Shown here: in pieces, positions 18,394-27,136 of the stretch
Layout of the letters: each line of letters opens with the position of its first letter
How positions within the stretch are numbered: position 1 is the first letter of the stretch
Assembly: GCA_029972225.1 (NCBI GenBank)
Contig: CP124756.1
Coordinates: forward strand, 4,006,279 to 4,070,278
Direction: 5' to 3'
Source: Candidatus Thiothrix putei
Lineage (GTDB): Bacteria; Pseudomonadota; Gammaproteobacteria; Thiotrichales; Thiotrichaceae
Length of the DNA stretch: 64,000 nt
Program-made: the position numbers and the translations under genes
The notes under the pieces: generated by a model
What the model was told of the DNA's origin: nothing
The model's database searches: none
The model's input: only the letters and a program-made list of their open reading frames with translations

Positions 18394-20187
18394 TTAATCC
18401 AGCTCCACCCAGACTAACCGCTCAAAGCCCAATGCGACTACCGCGAAGCAGTGCAGACGCTGTGGTTCGCGGTATTTTTCCACCAATACGCGGCGGTAAT
18501 CCTGCAATTGCAATAAGGCTGCTTGAATAGCTTCTTGTACCGCAGGCAGTTGTTGCAAGGCTTCACGGCTTTGCGCCCGTACCTCTTCTGCCGTCAGCCC
18601 CAGTGCTTTCAATCGCAGGTATTTAAATTCCAGCACGAAGTCGTTCAACGCTGCCAAGCGGCGTTGGTCGGGGCGAATAATCATCAACAAATCCGCATAA
18701 CGCCGTTGCAGTGCCGCCTCCGAGTCCATGATGTAATACATATCATCGAATAACAGGCTCATAAACGCGGTTTTGATGGTGAGTTCATTGCTCCACTTAT
18801 AATCACGGTTGTTGAATGCCTTGAAATAGCGGGTTTCAAGGTAATCGGCTAAGGGATGCAAATCTGCCGTTTGATAAAACTGTTTAGCAAGCGCTTCAAC
18901 GTGGCGACGGTCTGCCAAATCGGGTAAGGCTTTTTCACGCAAGGTGTCCACATACAGCGCAAAAATAACCCGATTCGGCACTTCCAGCTTCATTTCTTCC
19001 AATGGCCCTGCCGTGCCGCCGATGGTTAATACCCCGAAGAAATACAGCAAGGATGCCATGTAACGCGGGTCAGTTTGCAGCCGGTGCAATTGCTCCACAC
19101 CGAATTGCGTTTCCAAATAGGGCAGCAATACCGGATTTTGTTCGTCGAGGATATTGGCGATGACATTGCCACCTTCGGGCAGGCTGGCGATGTAACGCAC
19201 GCGGCTGGCATCCATGGCGAGATTAGCATCCAGCATTTCCGCTGGTGGCTTGCAGCGTTTTTGATACGCCCGCAAAAAGTAAAAGCACAAAGTGGGGTTA
19301 TAAACCGTGGGGAAGCGGGCATCGGCACAAAAGCGGTAGCCGTTGTAAAACTGGCGCATGGTGTCCAACACCGTAGCAGCTTGCGTGGCGGGTAGACCGC
19401 AGTCGTGCAAGACTTCGCTGACTAAGCCGCTCAATTCCGCCTCAGCAATCCCGCATATCCCGTTGAAATCTTCATCCAGCGAAATATTGGTGGCTACGTT
19501 ATAGCCGCTGGTCATATCACTCAACACCAAGGGCGACACGCCGGTGATGAAGACGCGGGCAATTTTGCCCTCAGACACGTTGCCTTTGATCACCTTGAAC
19601 AGCGTTTTGACGATACCCTCGCTTTCCAGCAAGTCGTAGTAGCGTTTGGTATTACCCGCGTCATGCACCAAGACTTCGTTGGCGAAGTTGTCGTATTCGT
19701 CGATCAGCAAGTAGGCAGTATGACCGCTATTTTTGACAACACTGCTTAGAGATTCAAAGGTCGCCAGTGCATCGTCATCGTAGATACGCACGGGAAACCG
19801 TAGCAAGGCTTGGTAATTTTGCACAAAATCTGTCATACGTTCATTGAGGTGTTTGAACAAATTCTGCTTAATCTGCTCCACATCGCCTTGCCCTGATACC
19901 TTGGAAAAATCCCAGCGCAGGATCAGGTATTGGTTATGTTCGGGCGTGGGATCGTTGCCGACCGCCAACCCGCCGAACAGGGTTTCAAACTCCCCTGCCG
20001 TGTTGATGTCGTAGTAATTGGCGAGTGTGGATAGCAGCAACGATTTTCCGAAACGGCGCGGACGCAGAAACACCAGTTGATCCCCCGCTTGCTCTAACGC
20101 GGGAATTGCGCCTGTTCGATCAAGGTAGAGCATCTGGCGCGTGCGTATTTTGTGAAAATCACTGATGGCGTAGGGAAACTTGATCAT
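18394..20187 (-). CDS. AAA-ATPase-like / PD-(D/E)XK nuclease-like protein, array copy 2
   Basis: 597 residues with the same motifs as the copy at 14971: LRPRRFGKSLLLS, LLIDEYDNF and FVLEFKYL. Residues about 13-195, including the region before and around the Walker motifs, are a different allele, whereas the remaining about 400 residues and the flanking DNA are identical. No indels separate the two alleles. This is the opposite of uniform divergence and suggests allele replacement by recombination. Confidence 0.78.
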   Translation of the reverse strand: MIKFPYAISDFHKIRTRQMLYLDRTGAIPALEQAGDQLVFLRPRRFGKSLLLSTLANYYDINTAGEFETLFGGLAVGNDPTPEHNQYLILRWDFSKVSGQGDVEQIKQNLFKHLNERMTDFVQNYQALLRFPVRIYDDDALATFESLSSVVKNSGHTAYLLIDEYDNFANEVLVHDAGNTKRYYDLLESEGIVKTLFKVIKGNVSEGKIARVFITGVSPLVLSDMTSGYNVATNISLDEDFNGICGIAEAELSGLVSEVLHDCGLPATQAATVLDTMRQFYNGYRFCADARFPTVYNPTLCFYFLRAYQKRCKPPAEMLDANLAMDASRVRYIASLPEGGNVIANILDEQNPVLLPYLETQFGVEQLHRLQTDPRYMASLLYFFGVLTIGGTAGPLEEMKLEVPNRVIFALYVDTLREKALPDLADRRHVEALAKQFYQTADLHPLADYLETRYFKAFNNRDYKWSNELTIKTAFMSLLFDDMYYIMDSEAALQRRYADLLMIIRPDQRRLAALNDFVLEFKYLRLKALGLTAEEVRAQSREALQQLPAVQEAIQAALLQLQDYRRVLVEKYREPQRLHCFAVVALGFERLVWVELD

Positions 20188-20310
20188 GTCCGACTGCTTG
20201 CATGGCTGGGCGATGTGCCAATTATAGCATTAGTTTCGTTTACAGCCCGTTTGTCGTGCGCTACTATTCAAAAATATTGTGGCTAATTAAATATTCTTGG
20301 GGAATCTGTC

Positions 20311-21678
20311 ATGAACCGTCCACCTGTTGCTCCTTCGTTAATGTTGTGCAGTGTTGTGCTGTTGTCAGGGTGTAACATCGACAAATCGCTGACGGTGGCG
20401 GCGAATGACAGCAACGCCAATACGACGACTACCGCGCCTACTTCCAACACCAATACCTCCACGACGACTACCACGCCCGCGCAAGCCATCAGCGTGGCGG
20501 GTAAAGCCTATGTGGGTGATCAGGGGATGGTGGTTATCTATGCGGGGGGTAATGCCACGGCTTATTCCAGTACCGATACCAGTAGTGCCGCAGCCAAGCC
20601 TACCGCGCTGACGTGGGCGTTGGATGGTACAACGCTGACGTTGGCTTCGGCGGGGGGTACGCAGACGTTTACGGTGGCGGCAGATGGCGCGACGTTGACG
20701 GCGGGTAATGTGATTTATCGGCAGGGTAAGGCGCTGGTTCCAACGCAGTGGGCTGGGGTAGATGTGGGTACGGCGACTCTAGGTGCGCAGTATTACGTCA
20801 CTTGGCGGTTTACGGCGACGCAATTGGTCATCACGGAGAAAGGTGGTAGTGGTTTCTCGCGCACCTCTACGTTAGACGTTGAGGCTGTGCCGGGGGTGGA
20901 TAATGTGTGGTATGTGCATGGGTCGGTGAGCGGGGTTAATGCGCCACTGACAAGCACGCCAGCGGCGGCTTACATCGCATTGGTGGAGGGTGACACGACA
21001 GCGGGTAGCCGCTGGCAGTGGGTGGCAGCGACGCAGGATACCGCTCTCAGCGCCCTGAGCCAAATACCACTCCAGTTCAAAAAACAGACCACTAGCACAC
21101 CCGTGCCACCCGCAGCGAACACCGCCCCGATAGCGGCATTGGACACTGCCACCGTCACGGCTGGAGAATCCGTCACGATCAATGTCCTCGCCAATGACAC
21201 TGACCCGAACAGTGATCCCCTCTCGATCGCTTCATTCGGTCAGGGGGCACATGGAGCAGTCACTCAGGTCGGAAACAGTCTCAAATACACTCCAGCGGCG
21301 GGATTCACTGGGGTGGATAGCTTCAAATATAAAGTAAAGGATGCTCATGGTGCGGAGACTGAAGGGACAGTGAGTGTGACGGTAAAAGAAATACCTGTCA
21401 CTGTCCTCACTGCTACCACCTCAGCAGATAGTATGGCTATGATATTTATGGATACGACCGGTATCGCTCTCGGCGAAGTCACAGGCGGGAGAGTGACTCT
21501 CTCGACGAATGCGATCATTTTCTTCCCAGCGAATCAGACAGATGCAGGTACGGGTACGGTTTCCTATGTCGGTGCAGATGGAAAACACTACAGAATCGAT
21601 ATCGAGATCACGGCGAAGGTAGAGGGTGGCGGAGGTACTGGCGGAAATAATAATGGAGATGGAGGTGGCGGAGCCTAA
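20311..21678 (+). CDS. Cadherin-like lipoprotein, array copy 2
   Basis: 455 residues and near-identical to the gene at 16888: LLSGC lipobox, Thr-rich linker, unknown domain, cadherin-like repeat. Only isolated residues and the tail differ: here the end is rich in Gly and Asn (TGGNNNGDGGGGA) instead of the NPDPNGGI ending. The duplicated 123-bp upstream region is the same, so expression should be similar. Confidence 0.72.
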   Translation: MNRPPVAPSLMLCSVVLLSGCNIDKSLTVAANDSNANTTTTAPTSNTNTSTTTTTPAQAISVAGKAYVGDQGMVVIYAGGNATAYSSTDTSSAAAKPTALTWALDGTTLTLASAGGTQTFTVAADGATLTAGNVIYRQGKALVPTQWAGVDVGTATLGAQYYVTWRFTATQLVITEKGGSGFSRTSTLDVEAVPGVDNVWYVHGSVSGVNAPLTSTPAAAYIALVEGDTTAGSRWQWVAATQDTALSALSQIPLQFKKQTTSTPVPPAANTAPIAALDTATVTAGESVTINVLANDTDPNSDPLSIASFGQGAHGAVTQVGNSLKYTPAAGFTGVDSFKYKVKDAHGAETEGTVSVTVKEIPVTVLTATTSADSMAMIFMDTTGIALGEVTGGRVTLSTNAIIFFPANQTDAGTGTVSYVGADGKHYRIDIEITAKVEGGGGTGGNNNGDGGGGA

Positions 21679-21695
21679 TTTTCCATTCAAACAAT

Positions 21696-21787
21696 AATCA
21701 AAGGGGTCAGACTCGATTGATTGATCTCTAACGCTGAGTTATCATTATCGCTTTTACTATAATCAATCGAGTCTGACCCCTTTGATT
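21696..21787. repeat. REP-like palindrome, copy 3 (92 bp)
   Basis: Same arms as the other copies, with two extra bases (TA) in the centre. This 92-bp form is shared only with the copy at 22497; the two flank the RAYT gene. Confidence 0.9.
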
Positions 21788-21797
21788 TGGAGACACC

Positions 21798-22532
21798 ATG
21801 CCTCGCCAACCGCGTTTCGTGCTGATCGGTCAGCCGCAACATGTGATCATCCGTGGCAATAACCGCGAACCCGTGTTTTATGCCGATGATGACTACCGTT
21901 TTTATCTGGAAAAGCTCAAGTTGGCTTGCGACAAGCACGCCTGCGACGTACACGCCTATGTGCTGATGACCAACCACATCCACCTCTTGATTACACCCCA
22001 CAAAGAAGACGGCCTCGCGAAAGCCATGCAGATGATCGGGCGCTATTATGTGCAGTATTTCAACAAAACCTACCAGCGCACCGGCACGTTATGGGAAGGT
22101 CGCTACAAAGCCACCCTGATCGACAGTGAAGCCTATGCCCTGACCTGTTACCGCTACATCGAAATGAACCCAGTACGTGCGCAAGGCATGGCGGATCATC
22201 CCGCCGCATACCCGTGGTCAAGCTACCGTGCCAACGCTTTGGGCGAAGCTAACCCTTTGCTCGTCCCGCACTTGACGTATGAACACTTGGGTAACACACC
22301 ACCACAACGGCAACACGCCTACCGCGAATTGTTCACCACCCTGCTGGACACCAAAGCATTGAACGAAATCCGCGAAGCCACCAACAAATCGTGGGTACTA
22401 GGCAGCGACTATTTCAAAGAAAAAATAGCCGCCGAGCTGGATCGCCCCGTTGCGCCAGCGGCAAAAGGCGGAGACCGTAAATCCAAACAATACCAGAATC
22501 AAAGGGGTCAGACTCGATTGATTGATCTCTAA
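21798..22532 (+). CDS. REP-associated tyrosine transposase (RAYT, Y1 family)
   Basis: 244 residues. It has the Y1/HUH hallmarks: NNREPVFYADDDYRFYLEKL, YVLMTNHIHLLITP containing the HxH metal pair, and GRYYVQYFNKTYQRTGTLWEGRYK with the candidate catalytic tyrosines. These single-copy domesticated relatives of IS200 transposases cut REP palindromes. Identical 92-bp palindromes flank it. The last 11 codons (from NQRG to LIDL) and the stop are encoded by the downstream palindrome, so a mobilised REP would alter the protein end. Confidence 0.92.
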   Translation: MPRQPRFVLIGQPQHVIIRGNNREPVFYADDDYRFYLEKLKLACDKHACDVHAYVLMTNHIHLLITPHKEDGLAKAMQMIGRYYVQYFNKTYQRTGTLWEGRYKATLIDSEAYALTCYRYIEMNPVRAQGMADHPAAYPWSSYRANALGEANPLLVPHLTYEHLGNTPPQRQHAYRELFTTLLDTKALNEIREATNKSWVLGSDYFKEKIAAELDRPVAPAAKGGDRKSKQYQNQRGQTRLIDL

Positions 22533-22588
22533 CGCTGAGTTATCATTATCGCTTTTACTATAATCAATCGAGTCTGACCCCTTTGATT
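22497..22588. repeat. REP-like palindrome, copy 4 (92 bp)
   Basis: Overlaps the 3' end of the RAYT gene and supplies its stop codon at 22530-22532. Ends 20 bp before the next gene's GTG, so it may influence that gene's expression. Confidence 0.9.
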
Positions 22589-22608
22589 CGCCCTCCCCCA
22601 ACCACACA

Positions 22609-23661
22609 GTGACCACCATGACCCGACAATACCGCGCTGTTTCCCTCATCTCCGGCGGACTGGATTCCATGCTTGCCACCAAAGCGGTGCTAGAACAAGG
22701 CATCCACGTCGAAGGCATCAACTTTTACACCGGCTTTTGTGTGGAAGGTCATACCCACGCCATCCGCAAGCAACACAGCGACAAAACCAAGCGCAATAAT
22801 TCGCTATGGGTTGCCGAACAGCTCGGCATCAAGCTACACATCGTCGATATTGTCGAAGAATACAAAGACGTGGTGCTCAACCCCAAATACGGCTACGGCG
22901 CGAACATGAACCCCTGCCTCGACTGCAAGATTTTCATGGTAAAAAAAGCCCACGAATGGATTCAGCAAAAAGGCTTCGATTTCATCATCACTGGCGAAGT
23001 CGTCGGGCAACGCCCGATGTCGCAACGCGCCAAAACTATGCCGATCATTGCCGCCGAATCGGGTGCGGAAGATTTGCTGTTACGCCCCCTCTCCGCCCAC
23101 AACCTGCCGCCCAGCAAAGCCGAACGCGAAGGCTGGATCAACCGCGAACAGCTCTACGGTTTCAGTGGGCGCAGCCGCAAGCCACAAATGGCACTCGCCG
23201 CGCAATGGGGTATCGAAGAATACGCCCAACCCGCAGGCGGCTGCTGCTTCCTCACTGATGCGAATTACACCGACAAGCTCAAGGATTTGTGGGCGCATCG
23301 CCCCAGTCGCGACTACGAACTCGACGACATTATGTTGCTAAAAATTGGGCGGCACATCCGCCCGCGCCCGCATTTCAAAATGATCGTGTCCCGCGAAGAA
23401 GGTGAAACGAATTTCCTCGAAGGTTACAAAAACCAATTTACCTGGATCAAAACCGCCAGCCATTCGGGGCCATTGACGCTGCTGGACGGTGACAATATCA
23501 CAGGCGAAGACTTGCTGCTTGCGGCACAAATTTCAGCACGTTACAGCCAAGGCAAGCACGCGCCTGAAGTGGTCTGCAAACTCGCCCGACCGGGGGAAAC
23601 GCCTATTGAGCTGAGCGTTACGCCTTTAGCAGGCACTATTCCTGCTGAGTGGCTGTTGTAA
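22609..23661 (+). CDS. PP-loop ATPase, tRNA-thiolation-like
   Basis: 350 residues from GTG at 22609; the ATG at 22618 is an equally possible start and neither has a clear ribosome-binding site. The PP-loop SGGLDSMLA near the N-terminus binds ATP for adenylation. NPCLDCKIFM and PAGGCCFLTD supply conserved cysteines, as in ThiI/MnmA-type enzymes that put sulphur into tRNA. The family is often annotated as a tRNA thiouridylase-like protein; the exact substrate is not deducible. Confidence 0.65.
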   Translation: MTTMTRQYRAVSLISGGLDSMLATKAVLEQGIHVEGINFYTGFCVEGHTHAIRKQHSDKTKRNNSLWVAEQLGIKLHIVDIVEEYKDVVLNPKYGYGANMNPCLDCKIFMVKKAHEWIQQKGFDFIITGEVVGQRPMSQRAKTMPIIAAESGAEDLLLRPLSAHNLPPSKAEREGWINREQLYGFSGRSRKPQMALAAQWGIEEYAQPAGGCCFLTDANYTDKLKDLWAHRPSRDYELDDIMLLKIGRHIRPRPHFKMIVSREEGETNFLEGYKNQFTWIKTASHSGPLTLLDGDNITGEDLLLAAQISARYSQGKHAPEVVCKLARPGETPIELSVTPLAGTIPAEWLL

Positions 23662-23680
23662 GTACCCGCTGTTAGAATGC

Positions 23681-25465
23681 TTAACCGTATAATTTCCGGT
23701 ACAAACCGTCTTGTTCCAATAATTCCTGATGGCTGCCCTGTTCGCTGATACCGCCATCATCAAAGACGAAAATATGGTCAGCCTGACGGACTGCACTCAA
23801 ACGATGCGCCACAATCAGGGTAGTGCGCCCTTGCAGGAACTCGCTCATCGCTGTGTGTAGCTTTTGCTCCGTCGCGGTATCCAGTGCCGAGGTTGCCTCA
23901 TCCAAAATCACCACGCTGGGATTCGATAAAATCATGCGGGCAATCGCCAAACGCTGGCGCTGCCCCCCCGAAAGCCGCATACCCTGCCGCCCCACCACCG
24001 TATCCAACCCTTGAGCTTGCTCACGAATCGTGTCATCCAGTTGTGCAATGCGTAAAGCCTCCCAGAGTTGCTCATCTGCTAGCGTGCGCCCCAAGGTCAG
24101 ATTGGCACGTACTGTGTCGTTGAACAATGCCGGTTGCTGTAAAACCGTGGCAACGTGTTCACGCACCACGTCCAAACCGATTTCGGTGACAGGAATACCA
24201 TCAAAATACAACTGCCCTTGCTGCGGTTGGTAAAGCCCTAACAGCACTTGCACAAAGGTGGATTTGCCGCCACCGCTTGCCCCTACCAAGGCAATTTTCT
24301 GCCCTGCTTGGATGGTGAGATTCACATTGCGCAATACCGGCGGCTTGTTTCCGTAGGCAAACGTAATATTGTCAGCCCGCACACTGACCGTGGTTTTGCC
24401 TGCGAACGGGTTGTGGATATGGGGATAACGGGGTTCAGGTTGCAGTGCCAGCAAGGTGTTAATGCGTTGTAAAGCGGCTTTCGCGCCGTACCAGCCGTAT
24501 TGAATCGCCAGCACCTCTTGTACCGGCCCCATCATGAACCACAAATAGCTGAATACCGCAAACATTTCGCCAATACTGAGATCGGAAAACACTACCATTA
24601 ACATGCTGACCGCACGGAATAGGTCAAATCCCGCGATGAATACCGTGAAGGATAAACGGCTGGCAGCATCGCTGCGCCAGGCAAATTGCCCTGCGTGTTG
24701 CCTGACTTCTTGCGCGTGCTGGGTGACACGCCCGAAAAAACTACTGGCGCGGTTGCTGGCACGAATTTGCTGGATGGTATCGAGGGTTTCGGTCAAGGCT
24801 TGCTGGAATAGTTCAAAGGCGCTGTTTTCCTGTTTTTTCAGCTCTTTTACGTAAGAGCCGAGTTTGGTGGTGAGCAAAATCACCAGCGGATTCAGCAATA
24901 AAATGAACAGGGCTAATTGCCAATGCAGCCACAACAACACCGCCGTGACCCCAATCAAGGTTAACACTGCCACAATGAATTTGCTGATACTGATACCCAG
25001 AAAATTGTCGACGGTTTCCACATCTACCACCAACCGAGAACTGACTGTGCCACTGCCAAGGGTTTCGTATTCAGTCATCGCCACTGTTTCGATGTGTCCG
25101 AGCAGACGACGGCGGATGCTGTAGGTAAGTTCCTTACTGATCAGGGTAAACTCACGGTTTTGCCAAACGCCTGCTGTCAGCCCGGTCAGGCGCATGATGA
25201 CGGTTAACACGCTGATGAAGGTGATGTAGAGCACGGGTCCGTGCCAAGCGGTAGGGAATAAGCCATTCATCCATGCGACCAACCAACCGGGTTTATCGAG
25301 CAGCACTTCATCAACTAATAGCGGGATCAATAAAGGGATAGGTACACTAATCAGCACTGCAAAAATAGCAACAAGGTTGGCAATGATTAATTCCTTACGA
25401 TGCAGCAACATCTGCTGGAACAATTCTTGCCATGTGTAAATGTATTGAGTGCTAGGTGTTTTCAT
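23681..25465 (-). CDS. ABC exporter, fused permease and ATPase (MsbA/MDR-like)
   Basis: 594 residues, a half-transporter. About six membrane helices lie in residues 20-320 (first near 25-50). The ATPase domain has Walker A GASGGGKS near 390, the signature LSGGQRQRLAIARM near 493, Walker B VVILDEATSALD and a final H-loop IVAHRLS. Works as a homodimer in the inner membrane; the substrate (lipid, peptide or drug) cannot be told. Convergent with the PP-loop gene. Confidence 0.9.
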   Translation of the reverse strand: MKTPSTQYIYTWQELFQQMLLHRKELIIANLVAIFAVLISVPIPLLIPLLVDEVLLDKPGWLVAWMNGLFPTAWHGPVLYITFISVLTVIMRLTGLTAGVWQNREFTLISKELTYSIRRRLLGHIETVAMTEYETLGSGTVSSRLVVDVETVDNFLGISISKFIVAVLTLIGVTAVLLWLHWQLALFILLLNPLVILLTTKLGSYVKELKKQENSAFELFQQALTETLDTIQQIRASNRASSFFGRVTQHAQEVRQHAGQFAWRSDAASRLSFTVFIAGFDLFRAVSMLMVVFSDLSIGEMFAVFSYLWFMMGPVQEVLAIQYGWYGAKAALQRINTLLALQPEPRYPHIHNPFAGKTTVSVRADNITFAYGNKPPVLRNVNLTIQAGQKIALVGASGGGKSTFVQVLLGLYQPQQGQLYFDGIPVTEIGLDVVREHVATVLQQPALFNDTVRANLTLGRTLADEQLWEALRIAQLDDTIREQAQGLDTVVGRQGMRLSGGQRQRLAIARMILSNPSVVILDEATSALDTATEQKLHTAMSEFLQGRTTLIVAHRLSAVRQADHIFVFDDGGISEQGSHQELLEQDGLYRKLYG

Positions 25466-25497
25466 GTGGGCATACTACCCGCAATCGTGTTCTCTGC

Positions 25498-25533
25498 AAA
25501 AAAGAAAGGCGCTGTGTAGCGCCTTTCTTTTTT
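25498..25533 (-). terminator. Rho-independent terminator after the cytochrome gene
   Basis: AAAGAAAGGCGCT at 25501-25513 pairs perfectly with 25518-25530 around a GTGT loop, flanked by A and T runs, so it could work both ways. It lies 21 bp beyond the cytochrome stop and separates it from the ABC exporter. Confidence 0.9.
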
Positions 25534-25554
25534 GCTTAGGGTGTCAACAGCACA

Positions 25555-26490
25555 TTATTTGGCGTGAGAAACCATGTAATCAACGGCTGCTTTGACTTCA
25601 GCATCAGACAGCGCTGGATTGCCACCTTTGGCTGGCATTGCGCCTTTACCATTCAATGAGGAGCCATACAATGTTTCCATTCCTGTCGCAATACGTGGAT
25701 CCCACGCTGCTTTATCGCCAAATTTAGGTGAACCCGCAACACCTACGTCGTGGCAAGAGAAACAGATACCTTTATAGATTTTTTCACCATCAATGGCCGC
25801 AGCTTGTGCAGCAGGGGCGGCTTCAGTGGCTGCCGGAGCAGCAGCTTGTGCTGCGGTAGGGGCTTGCTCAGTTGCAGGGACGACTTCAGGAGTCGGAGCA
25901 GCAGCTTGGGCAGCAGGGGCAGCGTCAGTGGTTGCCGGAGCAGCTTGTGCAACAGGGGCAGCGTCAGTGGTTGCCGGAGCAGCTTGTGCAGCAGCGGGTG
26001 CTTTCACTTGAGAAGAGAGGTCATGACCTGCTTTACCCGTCATGTAAACGATGGCATTGCTCAGCTCTTCGTCGGTAATGCTTGGATCACCGCCGCGTGC
26101 TGGCATTGAGTTAAGGCCATTGATGGCGTTTTTCATCAAACCGTCTAAGCCATTCGCAACACGTGGAACCCATGCCGCTTTGTCATCAATTTTGGGAGCG
26201 CCCAGTACACCAGCCGCGTGACAGGAAGTACAAACGGCGGTGTAGACCGCTTCACCGGAACGCGCTTCCTTCACAATGGATTTATCCACTGCGTTAACCT
26301 TACCAATGGGAGCGAGATTGGCATCAGCCGCAGCGACTTGTGCTGTCGTGTCAATTTCGCCCTTAATGGAATTCTTTTCAATGGTACTGAATAAGTTGGA
26401 AACCAATACGGCGACTGTCGTGCCGATCAAAACGAGACCACCAATCAGCATTGGCTTAGCCATCGGGTCTTTAGGTGTATAATGAGCCAC
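25555..26490 (-). CDS. Membrane-anchored dihaem cytochrome c5-like protein
   Basis: 311 residues. A membrane helix at about 13-33 serves as an uncleaved anchor. Two CxxCH haem sites, CTSCH at 87-91 and CFSCH at 243-247, are each followed by the c5-family pattern (G.P..DKAAW.PR, then MPA.GG with the axial Met). An Ala/Pro/Thr-rich linker of about 75 residues joins them and is made of degenerate repeats (AAPATTDAAP and variants). Likely carries electrons in the periplasm, for example from sulphur oxidation to a terminal oxidase; the partner is unknown. Confidence 0.9.
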   Translation of the reverse strand: MAHYTPKDPMAKPMLIGGLVLIGTTVAVLVSNLFSTIEKNSIKGEIDTTAQVAAADANLAPIGKVNAVDKSIVKEARSGEAVYTAVCTSCHAAGVLGAPKIDDKAAWVPRVANGLDGLMKNAINGLNSMPARGGDPSITDEELSNAIVYMTGKAGHDLSSQVKAPAAAQAAPATTDAAPVAQAAPATTDAAPAAQAAAPTPEVVPATEQAPTAAQAAAPAATEAAPAAQAAAIDGEKIYKGICFSCHDVGVAGSPKFGDKAAWDPRIATGMETLYGSSLNGKGAMPAKGGNPALSDAEVKAAVDYMVSHAK

Positions 26491-26707
26491 TTGTGTCCTC
26501 CTGTAGACTGGGCGCTATGCGCCAAACAATCTGTGAATTTTGAGCATCAGAAAATTATAAACCGACGGATTATATTCAAATTCCCTAATATTCGCTATGT
26601 GTCGGCAACGAAAACTTGACCTGAATCATACTAAAAAATGCAATTTTCCGCATTAACACGATGATAGACGTGGCGACGCTCCTTGGGTATGATGCACCTT
26701 CTGCAAA

Positions 26708-26783
26708 GCACCCGTAGCTCAGGGGATAGAGTATCGGCCTCCGAAGCCGAGGGTCGCTGGTTCGATTCCAGCCGGGTGCGCCA
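26708..26783 (+). tRNA. tRNA-Arg (anticodon CCG)
   Basis: 76 nucleotides with encoded CCA. Acceptor GCACCCG pairs with CGGGTGC; the D-arm is GCTC/GAGT, the anticodon stem TCGGC/GCCGA with loop CTCCGAA, and the T-arm GCTGG/CCAGC with TTCGATT. Reads CGG codons. A recombinase remnant lies just downstream, suggesting past use as an integration site. Confidence 0.95.
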
Positions 26784-26854
26784 GTATTTTCATACACTTA
26801 CGCAAGATTCAGAAAAGCAAAAAAATGGTGAGTCACCATAGAGTCACCGCCAGA

Positions 26855-26880
26855 AAAGCCGCAACAGGTGCGGCCTTTGG
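26855..26880 (+). terminator. Possible tRNA terminator hairpin
   Basis: GCCGC at 26858-26862 pairs with GCGGC at 26870-26874, followed by a short CTTT. It is weak as a terminator and lies 75 bp after the tRNA. Confidence 0.4.
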
Positions 26881-26905
26881 TCTAAGTGGTTAAATTTTCT
26901 TGTGT

Positions 26906-27050
26906 CTATGCCGCTTTCAGCACGTTGTAAACGCTTGCCACTGAGATACCCAATGCTTCAGCAATCTTCGGCTTACTTCCCCCGTTTGTCGATTGATGTG
27001 TGTAAATGTTCCCATGGGATATGACAAACTTGTGTGCCAGCTCCACGCTT
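26906..27050 (-). pseudogene. Site-specific recombinase C-terminal remnant (resolvase HTH)
   Basis: On the minus strand a frame ends GGSKPKIAEALGISVASVYNVLKAA before a TAG, which looks like the helix-turn-helix at the end of resolvase/invertase recombinases. The frame is blocked upstream within about 45 codons and has no start, so only a scrap remains. The rest of the 353-bp gap between tRNA-Arg and comM holds the hairpin noted and nothing else I recognise. Confidence 0.5.
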
Positions 27051-27136
27051 TACCTTTTGTCGACTTTGTTTGAGCAAATCGCGTAAAAAACGCAATATCA
27101 GTGCCATTTCCGCACCAATAGTCAGCAATAATCATT

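Larger units (their letters stand above)
14938..21695. repeat. Tandem duplication with 3423-bp period
   Basis: Unit 1 (14938-18360) and unit 2 (18361 onwards) match at an exact 3423-bp offset. Each holds an ATPase/nuclease gene (minus), a 123-bp divergent promoter region, a lipoprotein gene (plus) and a REP palindrome. The copies look identical except for a 550-bp block in the ATPase gene (16179-16728 versus 19602-20151), a few scattered bases and the last codons of the lipoprotein. Confidence 0.9.
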
